Shown here: one piece after another, positions 1 to 6,850 of the stretch
Layout of the letters: the number at the start of each line of letters is the position of its first letter
How positions within the stretch are numbered: position 1 is the first letter of the stretch
NCBI GenBank assembly: GCA_958422845.1
Contig: CATZPU010000001.1
Location: 1-27,653, forward strand
Direction of reading: 5' to 3'
Source of the DNA: an uncultured Lachnospiraceae bacterium
Lineage (GTDB): Bacteria; Bacillota; Clostridia; Lachnospirales; Lachnospiraceae
Length of the DNA: 27,653 nt
Position numbers and translations under genes: made by a program
The notes under the pieces: model-generated
The model's database searches: none
The model's input: only the letters and a program-made list of their open reading frames with translations
Told to the model about the DNA's origin: nothing

Positions 1-668
1 CAAAGGAAGCCCTGTATAAAAGTGAAAGGGCACAGCCGCTTAACTGGTGGGGGTTTCTGTATGAGCAGATGATATATACGAAAAAAATATGGTGGCTGCT
101 GCAATTTGCGCTGCTCGTGGTTTTGTGGTGGATTCTGTATACATCAAAAAGCAGTCTGTACGTACAGCGCAGTATGGGGATTTTAGCGCCTGTGTTTGGC
201 ATCTTGATCCTGCCGGAGCTGTGGAAAAACAGAAGAAGCGGATCGGCAGAGATCGAGGGGACGTGCTATTATTCTTTGCGGCAGATCTATGCGGCGAGGC
301 TGCTGCTGTTTGGAATGGCGGATATACTGCTGATTTCGGGATTTTTGACCGTGTCACTTTTAGCGGAGAGGATTACTGTGTGGGAGCTTGCGATACACTT
401 TTTGCTTCCTTTTAATGTCACCTGCGGCATCTGTTTTGGAACGCTTTGCGGCAGGAGGTGGAGCTCAGAGTATTTTTCCGCCTGTCTGTGCCTTGTCTGG
501 TGCTTTGTGTGGGTAAGGATCATTCTGTCGCAGGGGCTGTATGAGCAGATCGTTCCGGCAGTATGGGCAGGATGTATCATTTTGTCCGTCGTATTTCTTT
601 GTTGGAGTGTGTACAGTATGTTGAAAAATTGCGATATTTATTGGGAGGCAGATACAGCATGGAATTGA
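1..668 (+). CDS. C-terminal part of a multi-spanning membrane protein, probable ABC-2 export subunit (5' partial)
   Basis: The reading frame is open from base 3, so the true start lies before the window; the ATG at 69 is only an internal methionine. The visible ~220 residues are mostly hydrophobic, with about six likely membrane segments (for example IWWLLQFALLVVLWWILY, then MGILAPVFGILILPELW) and short basic loops. There is no nucleotide-binding motif. It runs directly into an ABC ATPase whose ATG overlaps its last codons (659-668), and a second membrane protein follows, so it is most likely one of two unlike permease subunits of an ABC-2 type exporter. The substrate cannot be read from the sequence. 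Membrane character is certain; the family is inferred from operon position. Confidence 0.7.
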   Translation, partial: KEALYKSERAQPLNWWGFLYEQMIYTKKIWWLLQFALLVVLWWILYTSKSSLYVQRSMGILAPVFGILILPELWKNRRSGSAEIEGTCYYSLRQIYAARLLLFGMADILLISGFLTVSLLAERITVWELAIHFLLPFNVTCGICFGTLCGRRWSSEYFSACLCLVWCFVWVRIILSQGLYEQIVPAVWAGCIILSVVFLCWSVYSMLKNCDIYWEADTAWN

Positions 669-1759
669 AAATAGAGAATTTGTCAAAAAAATTTCAGGAA
701 ACAACAGCAGTGGACGGGATTTCATATACACTGCATCATGGCGTATACGGGCTGCTTGGCATCAACGGCGCGGGAAAGACGACGCTGATGCGGATGCTTT
801 GTACGCTGATACAGCCAACAAAGGGAAAGATCACATACAACGGGAAAGATATTTTTGAGATGGACGGGGAATACAGGAAGCTGCTCGGATATCTGCCGCA
901 GGAATTTGGATTTTATCCGGATTTTACGGTAGAGGATTATCTGATGTATATTTCGTCGATCAAAGGGCTGCGTCCGGCAGCGGCAAAAAAGCGTATAAAG
1001 GTTTTATTGCATCAGGTGGGGCTTTTTGAGGTGCGGAAACGAAAGATGAAAAAGCTTTCCGGAGGAATGAAGCGGCGGGCAGGGATCGCACAGGCGATGC
1101 TGAATGATCCGAAAATCCTTATTCTTGATGAGCCCACGGTCGGACTTGATCCGAATGAACGCATTCGTTTTCGGAATCTGATCAGCGAGCTTGCCAGAGA
1201 ACGGCTCGTACTGCTGTCTACACATATCGTTTCCGATGTGGAATATATCGCGGATCAGATACTTCTGATGAAGAGCGGCAGTCTCGTCCATGCCGGAACG
1301 CCGGAAGAGATCGTGTCATCGATGGAAGCGTGCGTATGGAACTGCATCGTATCGCGCAGGGAGGTGCAGGAATATCTTCATCGCTACAAGGTGGCAAATG
1401 TAAAGCCTGTGACGGGATATGCGTCTAACGAGACATACATCAGGAGACGGCGCGGATATGCGCCGTATGAGGCAGATACGCAAGAGGAATTAGAAACGGC
1501 GCCGCATAGAATGAATGTGCAGGAACAGTTGGAAACAGTGCCGCATAGGATGGATGCGCAGAAGAACTTAGAAGATACGGCGTATAAAATGAGTGCGCGG
1601 GAAAAGCGCCATGCGGGGGATCAGGTCGTGCTGCGGATACTCTCAAAGGTAAGACCGATGCCGGAAGCAGTGGAGGCAGAGCCGACGCTGGAGGATGCAT
1701 TTTTATATTATTTCGGGAATCTGCCGCAGGAAGAGGGGGAATATTATGGTCTATTATGA
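659..1759 (+). CDS. ABC transporter ATP-binding protein (ABC-2 export type) with C-terminal tandem repeats
   Basis: This 366-residue cytoplasmic ATPase would power the adjacent membrane subunits. I chose the ATG at 659 because GGGAGG lies at 642-647 and the protein then begins MELKIENLSKKF, the usual first strand; the frame is open further upstream but without such a site. Visible in order are Walker A (GINGAGKTT), a Q-loop region (YLPQEFGFYP), the signature LSGGMKRR, Walker B with D-loop (ILILDEPTVGLDP) and the switch histidine (LSTHIVSDVE). The C-terminal accessory region carries three 13-residue repeats rich in Glu and Arg, unusual for this family. It overlaps both neighbours (10 nt upstream, 14 nt downstream), indicating translational coupling. 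The transported substrate is unknown. Confidence 0.93.
   Translation: MELKIENLSKKFQETTAVDGISYTLHHGVYGLLGINGAGKTTLMRMLCTLIQPTKGKITYNGKDIFEMDGEYRKLLGYLPQEFGFYPDFTVEDYLMYISSIKGLRPAAAKKRIKVLLHQVGLFEVRKRKMKKLSGGMKRRAGIAQAMLNDPKILILDEPTVGLDPNERIRFRNLISELARERLVLLSTHIVSDVEYIADQILLMKSGSLVHAGTPEEIVSSMEACVWNCIVSRREVQEYLHRYKVANVKPVTGYASNETYIRRRRGYAPYEADTQEELETAPHRMNVQEQLETVPHRMDAQKNLEDTAYKMSAREKRHAGDQVVLRILSKVRPMPEAVEAEPTLEDAFLYYFGNLPQEEGEYYGLL
1481..1597 (+). repeat. Three in-frame 39-bp tandem repeats inside the ABC ATPase gene
   Basis: Three consecutive 39-bp units start at 1481, 1520 and 1559. They encode QEELETAPHRMNV, QEQLETVPHRMDA and QKNLEDTAYKMSA. Units 1 and 2 are close to each other and unit 3 has diverged. 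The period is a multiple of three, so copy-number change would keep the frame. They sit between the ATPase core and its last 40 or so residues. Confidence 0.85.
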
Positions 1760-2954
1760 GATAAAAAAGGTATTTTCAAAGATGAGCAGTAAGATCGCGC
1801 TTGCCATTATTCTCGTGACAGTCGCAGTTACCTGCTGGTTTGCGACTGCGGGGGTGAGCTATATCAATGAGAAAGGAGAGGCGAAGAACGGAATCGCTGC
1901 GATCCAAAAGCTGCGTGAGAGGAGAAAAGCGTGGGCGGGACCGCTCACTGAGGAAAAAATTGCAGCGGTCATTTCCGAAGATGCCAAAATCAATGCGACT
2001 GCCGAGGCGCAGTCAAAGGATTTTAGGGAAAATGATATTGCGTACGGATGGAAGCAGGGCTTTAGTGATATTCGGCAGCTGATTATCAAGTCATACGGAG
2101 ATTTTAACACGTATGATTCTCGTATTATGGAGCAGCTTTCCCCTGAAGATGCAGGAAGATTCTATGAAAATCGTCTGTTAAGTCTTGAAAAATGGCTGGA
2201 AATTGAAGCAAAAGATATGTTTACAGACAGAGAAAAGCAGTTTTTAAAGGATAAGTATAAAGCGCAGCAGACACCGTTTACATATGATTATATGGAGGGA
2301 TGGGTACAGGCATTGCAGTATGCGCCGACTGTGATCATGATCACGCTGCTCGTGCTCGGATTTCTGACTGCAAATATTTTTTCGGCAGAGTTTGGGACAA
2401 AAGCAGACGCTATCTTTTTTTCTTCCTATCACGGGAGAAAAAAGGCAGTGTCAGCGAAGATAAAAGCAGGTTTCTGTATTATTACCGGAATATATTGCAT
2501 AGTTATGTTTATTTATACAGCGGTAATCCTCCTCATCCTCGGAACGGACGGGGCAGACTGCCCGATTCAGGCTTCGCTTGGAGGGTGGAAGAGCTTTTAT
2601 GAGCTGACAAATTTGGAGCTTTATATGCTCGTTGTGGCGGGAGGCTATATAGGCTGTCTTTTCCTGCTGCTTCTTACGATGCTTGTTTCTGCAAAGCTAC
2701 GCTTAGCAGTCGTAGCCGTAATGGTTCCGTTTGCAGCGATATTTCTTCCGTCATTTTTCAATACGCCGAAGATTCTGGGGCTTCTTCCGGATCAGCTTTT
2801 GCAGATGAACATGGTTGTAAAGTATTTTCATGTGTATGAGATAGGCGGGAAGGTATGGAGCGCAGCGCAGATACTGCCCATTCTGTATGCGGCGCTGGCG
2901 GCGGTGATCGTTCCGGTGCTTTACGGCACATACCGAAGATCACAGATACGGTGA
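1746..2954 (+). CDS. ABC-2 type permease with large extracytoplasmic domain
   Basis: This 402-residue membrane protein starts at the ATG at 1746, preceded by AAGAGGGGG and overlapping the ATPase stop by 14 nt. One membrane segment near residues 15-35 (LAIILVTVAVTCWFATAGV) is followed by about 140 mostly polar residues expected outside the membrane. Then come about five closely spaced membrane segments (for example VIMITLLVLGFLTANIF and LYMLVVAGGYIGCLFLLLL). One long exported loop between the first two helices followed by a helix bundle is the ABC-2 permease layout. It closes the operon: a strong intrinsic terminator follows 20 nt after the stop. The substrate is unknown. The family is inferred from topology and neighbours, not from a short motif. 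Confidence 0.8.
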   Translation: MVYYEIKKVFSKMSSKIALAIILVTVAVTCWFATAGVSYINEKGEAKNGIAAIQKLRERRKAWAGPLTEEKIAAVISEDAKINATAEAQSKDFRENDIAYGWKQGFSDIRQLIIKSYGDFNTYDSRIMEQLSPEDAGRFYENRLLSLEKWLEIEAKDMFTDREKQFLKDKYKAQQTPFTYDYMEGWVQALQYAPTVIMITLLVLGFLTANIFSAEFGTKADAIFFSSYHGRKKAVSAKIKAGFCIITGIYCIVMFIYTAVILLILGTDGADCPIQASLGGWKSFYELTNLELYMLVVAGGYIGCLFLLLLTMLVSAKLRLAVVAVMVPFAAIFLPSFFNTPKILGLLPDQLLQMNMVVKYFHVYEIGGKVWSAAQILPILYAALAAVIVPVLYGTYRRSQIR

Positions 2955-2974
2955 GAAAAAAATCAGGATCGCAG

Positions 2975-3002
2975 GAGGGATGAAAATCCCTCTTGTTTTT
3001 TG
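2975..3002 (+). terminator. Intrinsic terminator of the ABC-2 export operon
   Basis: The stem GAGGGAT (2975-2981) pairs perfectly with ATCCCTC (2986-2992) around a GAAA tetraloop, followed by a T-rich tract (2993-3001, one G inside). It lies 20 nt after the permease stop codon. Confidence 0.85.
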
Positions 3003-3044
3003 TTGATTATGTGGTATGGTTAATTATACATAAAAAGGTATAAT
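3003..3044 (+). promoter_or_regulatory. Probable azlCD promoter region
   Basis: Two overlapping choices are visible: TTGATT (3003-3008) with TATACA (3025-3030) at 16-nt spacing, or a perfect TATAAT at 3039-3044 with a poor -35. The second would start transcription about 17 nt before the azlC ATG. No T-box or other long leader precedes azlC. Confidence 0.4.
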
Positions 3045-3068
3045 GTCTAAAAGGAAAGAGGAGAGATT

Positions 3069-3785
3069 ATGGAAAACAACCGGACACAGTTCAAAATGGG
3101 AGTGAAGCACGGCATTCCGATCGCACTCGGCTATCTGGCGGTTTCATTTTCGTTTGGTATTATGGCGAGAGGAGCCGGAATTGGAATTTTGCAGGCGGCT
3201 GTCATGTCGCTTACGAATGTGACGAGCGCGGGACAGTTTGCGGGGCTTGCACTGATACAAGGCGGCGCTCCGTTTATAGAGATGGCGGTCACACAGCTTA
3301 TTATCAATCTGAGATACTGTCTGATGTCATGCGCACTTTCGCAGAAACTTGCGTCAGATATGCCGCTTTTTCACCGTTTTTTTATCGCATACGGGGTGAC
3401 GGACGAGATTTTCGGCGTTTCGGTCTGCCGTCAGGGGACGCTGAGTCCTTTTTACAGCTACGGTCTGATCGCCGTGGCAGTACCCGGCTGGACGCTCGGT
3501 ACGGTGTTGGGGGCTGTTTCGGGAAATCTGATGCCGGACCGTATTCTGAGTGCGCTTGGTGTGGCGCTGTACGGGATGTTTCTTGCGTCGGTGATACCTC
3601 CGGCAAAAGGCAACAGGGTTCTGATGGGAGTGATCCTCGTCTCGATGGCGTCAAGCTTTGTATTTACGCTCGTTCCGGTATTAAGCGGAATATCATCTGG
3701 CTTTAAAATCATTATTCTGACTGTCGTGATCGCGGGAGCGGCGGCATTCTTATTTCCGGTAAAGGAGGAAAGTCATGAATCATAA
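3069..3785 (+). CDS. azlC: AzlC family branched-chain amino acid permease subunit
   Basis: This 238-residue inner-membrane protein begins at an ATG preceded by AAAGAGGAGAG. The N-terminal block GIPIALGYLAVSFSFGIMAR and the following TNVTSAGQFAGLALI are the conserved start of the AzlC family, known in Bacillus for exporting branched-chain amino acid analogues (4-azaleucine resistance). Repeated helices with small residues and the internal motif LRYCLMSCALSQKL also fit. Its last 11 bases overlap azlD, the normal two-gene arrangement, and the two proteins are expected to work as one exporter. Length is typical. The physiological substrate is not determinable; related pairs export branched-chain amino acids or other hydrophobic amino acids. 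Confidence 0.93.
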   Translation: MENNRTQFKMGVKHGIPIALGYLAVSFSFGIMARGAGIGILQAAVMSLTNVTSAGQFAGLALIQGGAPFIEMAVTQLIINLRYCLMSCALSQKLASDMPLFHRFFIAYGVTDEIFGVSVCRQGTLSPFYSYGLIAVAVPGWTLGTVLGAVSGNLMPDRILSALGVALYGMFLASVIPPAKGNRVLMGVILVSMASSFVFTLVPVLSGISSGFKIIILTVVIAGAAAFLFPVKEESHES

Positions 3786-4080
3786 TGTATATCTGTATAT
3801 TCTTGTCATGGCGGGAGTGACGTATCTGATCCGTCTTTTGCCGCTGACACTGATCCGAAAAGAGATCAAAAATACGTATATCCGGTCATTTTTATATTAT
3901 GTGCCGTACGTGACGCTTTCTGTCATGACGTTTCCAGCCATTTTATATGCGACAAAGTCCATATGGTCGGGAGCGGCGGCTTTGGCGGCGGCAGTTTTTT
4001 TTGCATATCGCGGCAAAAGCCTGTTTCAGGTGTCGATCGCCGCATGTGCAGTCGTATTTTTACTGGAGCTCGTGATCTGA
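3775..4080 (+). CDS. azlD: AzlD family small membrane partner of AzlC
   Basis: This 101-residue hydrophobic protein overlaps the end of azlC, with AAAGGAGG (3760-3767) as ribosome binding site. The sequence TYLIRLLPLTLIRKEI at residues 16-31 and FLYYVPYVTLSVMTFPAIL match the AzlD family, the small subunit always found with AzlC. Three or four membrane helices are predicted by eye. It completes the azlCD operon; a structured terminator-like RNA follows 35 nt after the stop. Confidence 0.92.
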   Translation: MNHNVYLYILVMAGVTYLIRLLPLTLIRKEIKNTYIRSFLYYVPYVTLSVMTFPAILYATKSIWSGAAALAAAVFFAYRGKSLFQVSIAACAVVFLLELVI

Positions 4081-4115
4081 GCACTCTTTTGTTGAAGACA
4101 AAGATATAGTAACTT

Positions 4116-4207
4116 AGACCTGCAAGGTTGTACGATGCAGGATGTCACGACGGAAAGATCGTTCGGACATCCGCGACAGACGGACAGAATGCAGGTCTTT
4201 TCTTTTG
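4116..4207 (+). terminator. Long-range terminator-like RNA with nested hairpins after azlD
   Basis: AGACCTGCA (4116-4124) is exactly complementary to TGCAGGTCT (4190-4198), which is followed by TTTTCTTTT. The 65-nt interior holds a second perfect stem, GGATGTC (4140-4146) with GACATCC (4166-4172). The strand CCTGCA (4119-4124) can alternatively pair with TGCAGG at 4136-4141, excluding the long stem. It could be a simple terminator of azlCD, a small structured RNA, or an attenuator for the gene downstream. It matches no riboswitch class I recognise. Confidence 0.5.
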
Positions 4208-4236
4208 TTGCAATAACAGAAAAAAGCAGATATGAT
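4208..4236 (+). promoter_or_regulatory. Promoter ahead of the broken serine hydrolase gene
   Basis: TTGCAA (4208-4213) and TATGAT (4231-4236) are separated by 17 nt, a good housekeeping-type promoter. The predicted start point near 4243 is about 10 nt before the first DnaA box. Confidence 0.5.
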
Positions 4237-4252
4237 AATAAGTAGAGGAAAA

Positions 4253-4411
4253 TGTGGATAAGTATTGTATTTTATGTGGAGGGAGGAAAGTTATGAACAA
4301 AAACGGTGGAAAACATGTGGATAAGTGCAAAAATATTAGATTTTTGTGTCAAAATATGTGGATAACACTGGTGATTATTCTGGTGTGGATACTGGTTGGA
4401 AATGTGGATAT
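4253..4411 (-). promoter_or_regulatory. Cluster of DnaA boxes
   Basis: Read on the minus strand, the perfect DnaA box TTATCCACA occurs three times (4253-4261, 4316-4324, 4357-4365). Two further copies with a single mismatch lie at 4384-4392 and 4403-4411. All five point the same way within 159 bp. They fall in different reading phases of the overlapping gene (encoding VDK, MWIT, VWIL and VDM), so the repetition is at DNA rather than protein level. DnaA is known to bind such boxes at origins, at titration clusters and at regulated promoters. No dnaA or dnaN gene is in the window, so an ectopic titration or regulatory cluster is more likely than oriC. Confidence 0.65.
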
Positions 4412-5496
4412 GTATGTGCAGGCGTCCGGTGACGCGCATGTGCGGACACGTTTACAGTACGATCGGAGGGGGGAGCAGAAGGAAAGGAAGCAGAGGGTGA
4501 ATTGTATCTATATGGCGGACAATTCTGACAAATATCTGGAGAAAAGGGATATTATTATTTTGATGCAGACGGACGGCTTTGTACAAAGAAAGATTTTCAT
4601 GCTGTGGCACAGTCTGTCGGCAAAAAGAATTTCCGCGGAGTTTATTACTTTGGCGGAAAAAATGGGAAGCTCTATGCAAAAAAAGGGTGGATCACAGTCA
4701 GAGGAAAGCGCTATTATCTGACTGATGCGGGAAAACGTGTCACAAATAAATGGAAGTCAGGGTATTATTTGCAGGCTAACGGCGCGGCTGCAAGAAGTAA
4801 GCAGACGCCGGACGGGACATGGGTAGGATACGACGGGAAAAAATGTGCAAAGAATGAGGTAAAGCTTGGAAAGCTGAAGCAGAGACTTGAGGGTATCGTC
4901 GGACGTTATGCGGGCTCTTGGTCTGTTTACGTCAAAAATCTCGAAACGGGGGATGTAGTCAATATCAATGAACGCTCCATGTACTCTGCAAGTACGATCA
5001 AGGCGTTTGTCATGGCTTCTGTATACAATGAGATAAGTCACGGAAGATTGAGGGAGACCGGAACGATACAGAGTCTGCTGCGTTCGATGATCACGGTGAG
5101 CAGCAATGATGCGTATAATTCGCTTGTGAGGTATCAGGGTTCCTCTTTTGTGTCGGGAGCCGCCGTTGTGAACCGTTATCTTAGAGCGAATGGTTATGAT
5201 AAAACAGGATGTCACCATACGCTGCATCCGTCATCATCTGCAAGTATCGGGGACGGTGGGCGCAATATAACGTCGGCAAAGGACTGCGGCGTTTTGTTGG
5301 AGCGTATTTACAAAGGCAGGTGTGTTTCAAAAAAGTATTCCGGAAAGATGCTCGCATTTTTGAAACAGCAGCAGAGAAAATGGAAGATTCCTGCCGGACT
5401 GCCATCAGGCGTTGCGTCTGCAAATAAGACGGGGAAGGCGCGGCGATCTCAGGAATAAAGAACGTATCGAGAATTGTGTATGATTATCTGAATTAA
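4293..5496 (+). pseudogene. Broken secreted serine hydrolase (class A beta-lactamase fold) with cell-wall-binding repeats
   Basis: The ATG at 4293 has GGGAGG 7-12 nt before it and encodes a basic segment and a membrane/signal helix (WITLVIILVWILVG). Around 4545 (AAAAGGG) coding moves to the -1 frame, where it continues GYYYFDADGRL and FRGVYYFGGKNGKLYAKKG, typical choline/cell-wall-binding repeats. The catalytic domain follows, with SxxK (STIK), SND and KTG motifs as in penicillin-recognising enzymes. Just after NKTG the frame ends (stop at 5458), yet the expected C-terminus AISGIKNVSRIVYDYLN is present in another frame up to the TAA at 5496. The core strands that normally separate KTG from that tail are missing. 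One small indel plus one internal deletion make an active enzyme unlikely unless these are assembly errors. Confidence 0.8.
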
Positions 5497-5560
5497 CGAA
5501 AATTGTCTGACAGAAAAGGAGCGTTTGTTGGACAGATTTGATTGACGAGGTGAAACGACG

Positions 5561-6811
5561 ATGAAATTTTTTCATATTTCAGACTTGCATATCGGAAAAC
5601 GGGTAAATGGTTTTTCTATGCTGGAGGATCAAAAGTATATTTTAGGCAGTATTTTAAAGCTTGTGCGGGAGCACCGGCCGGACGGAGTCTGGATCGCGGG
5701 AGATCTGTATGATAAGTCCATGCCGTCGGCGGAGGCTGTGGAGACGGCGGACTGGTTTTTGTCGCAGCTTGCCGCACAGAAGGTTCCGGTGTGGGTGATC
5801 AGCGGCAATCATGATTCTGCAGAGCGTGTGGCATACGCGGGAAAAATGCTGGAGCAGGCGGGCGTATACGTGTCGCGCATATTTGACGGAAAGATGCAGG
5901 GATACTGTGTGCAGAAAAAGAAGGACGGTAAAGTTTCCGTTGCGCCGATGCAGCCGGCTTCCGAAATGTCCATATTGAAAGTGAATGAAGCGGAGCGGAA
6001 AGATACAGTGTTGAAAGAAGAAAAAATCTATATCTGGCTGCTTCCATATCTGCGTCCCGCGCAGGTGCGGCGTTTCTTTCCGCAGCGGCAGATCGAGACG
6101 ACGCAGCAGGCTGTTCAGGCTGTGTTGGAATCATCAGAAATTCCTCAGGATGGAACCAATGTGCTGCTGATGCACCAGTTTCTTGCCGGAGCAGACGTCT
6201 GTGATTCGGAGGAGCTGTCCGTCGGCGGTCTTGATCAGGTGAACGCATCTACGGTCGATGCTTTTGATTATGTGGCTCTGGGGCACCTGCACCGCCCTCA
6301 GAACGTAGGGCGGGAAAGCGTGCGCTACTGCGGATCGCCGCTTAAGTATTCTTTTTCAGAAGCGGGACATAAAAAATCTGTGACGGTCGTGGAGATCATG
6401 CCGCAGGAAAAAGCATCGGCAGAGTCTGTCGGAGGGGTTTCTATCTGTACATTGCCGCTCGTACCGAGACTTGATATGAGGGAGATCAGAGGACCGTTCG
6501 AGACGATTATGAAAAAAGAAATATACGCTTTGGAAAACAGGGAGGATTATCTGCATATCACGCTTACCGATCAGGAGGGGATTCTCGATGCGATCGGCAA
6601 GCTGCGGGAGGTATATCCGAATATCATGAAGCTTGATTTTGCACAGAAGGATACGCCATATACAATAGAAGAAACGGAAATTCTTGTAGAGGAAAAAACA
6701 CCGCAGGAATTGTTCGAGGAATTTTTTGAAAGACAGAATGGCAGAAAAATGAGCGAAGAACAGCGCAGAGTGGCTTTTGATGCCTTTGAGAAAGCGGCTG
6801 AAAAACGCTGA
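5561..6811 (+). CDS. sbcD: Exonuclease SbcCD, nuclease subunit
   Basis: This 416-residue calcineurin-like phosphoesterase of the Mre11/SbcD family is the nuclease half of the complex that trims hairpins and DNA ends during repair and replication-fork processing. Metal-binding motifs appear in order: SDLHIG (residues 7-12), GDLYD, SGNHDS, MHQFLAG and ALGHLHRPQ. The later part (residues 270 onward) corresponds to the capping/SbcC-binding region. The ATG at 5561 is preceded by GAGGTGAAA. Length is normal for SbcD. The ATPase partner sbcC follows 39 nt later, and the pair is very probably co-transcribed. Confidence 0.97.
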   Translation: MKFFHISDLHIGKRVNGFSMLEDQKYILGSILKLVREHRPDGVWIAGDLYDKSMPSAEAVETADWFLSQLAAQKVPVWVISGNHDSAERVAYAGKMLEQAGVYVSRIFDGKMQGYCVQKKKDGKVSVAPMQPASEMSILKVNEAERKDTVLKEEKIYIWLLPYLRPAQVRRFFPQRQIETTQQAVQAVLESSEIPQDGTNVLLMHQFLAGADVCDSEELSVGGLDQVNASTVDAFDYVALGHLHRPQNVGRESVRYCGSPLKYSFSEAGHKKSVTVVEIMPQEKASAESVGGVSICTLPLVPRLDMREIRGPFETIMKKEIYALENREDYLHITLTDQEGILDAIGKLREVYPNIMKLDFAQKDTPYTIEETEILVEEKTPQELFEEFFERQNGRKMSEEQRRVAFDAFEKAAEKR

Positions 6812-6850
6812 TGCAGCAAAGGGGCGTTGGAGAAAGGGGATAACGACAAT

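Noticed and set aside
563..658. Upstream extension of the ABC ATPase to position 563
   Set aside because: The ATG at 659 has a ribosome binding site and begins at the conserved first strand; the extension overlaps the previous gene.
4253..4411. DnaA-box cluster as the chromosomal origin
   Set aside because: No dnaA, dnaN, rpmH or gidA neighbourhood and no clear AT-rich unwinding block adjoining the boxes.
4541..4550. Programmed -1 frameshifting at AAAAGGG in the serine hydrolase gene
   Set aside because: The phase of the tract does not give a standard X XXY YYZ slip site in the upstream frame, and a second inactivating lesion exists in the gene.
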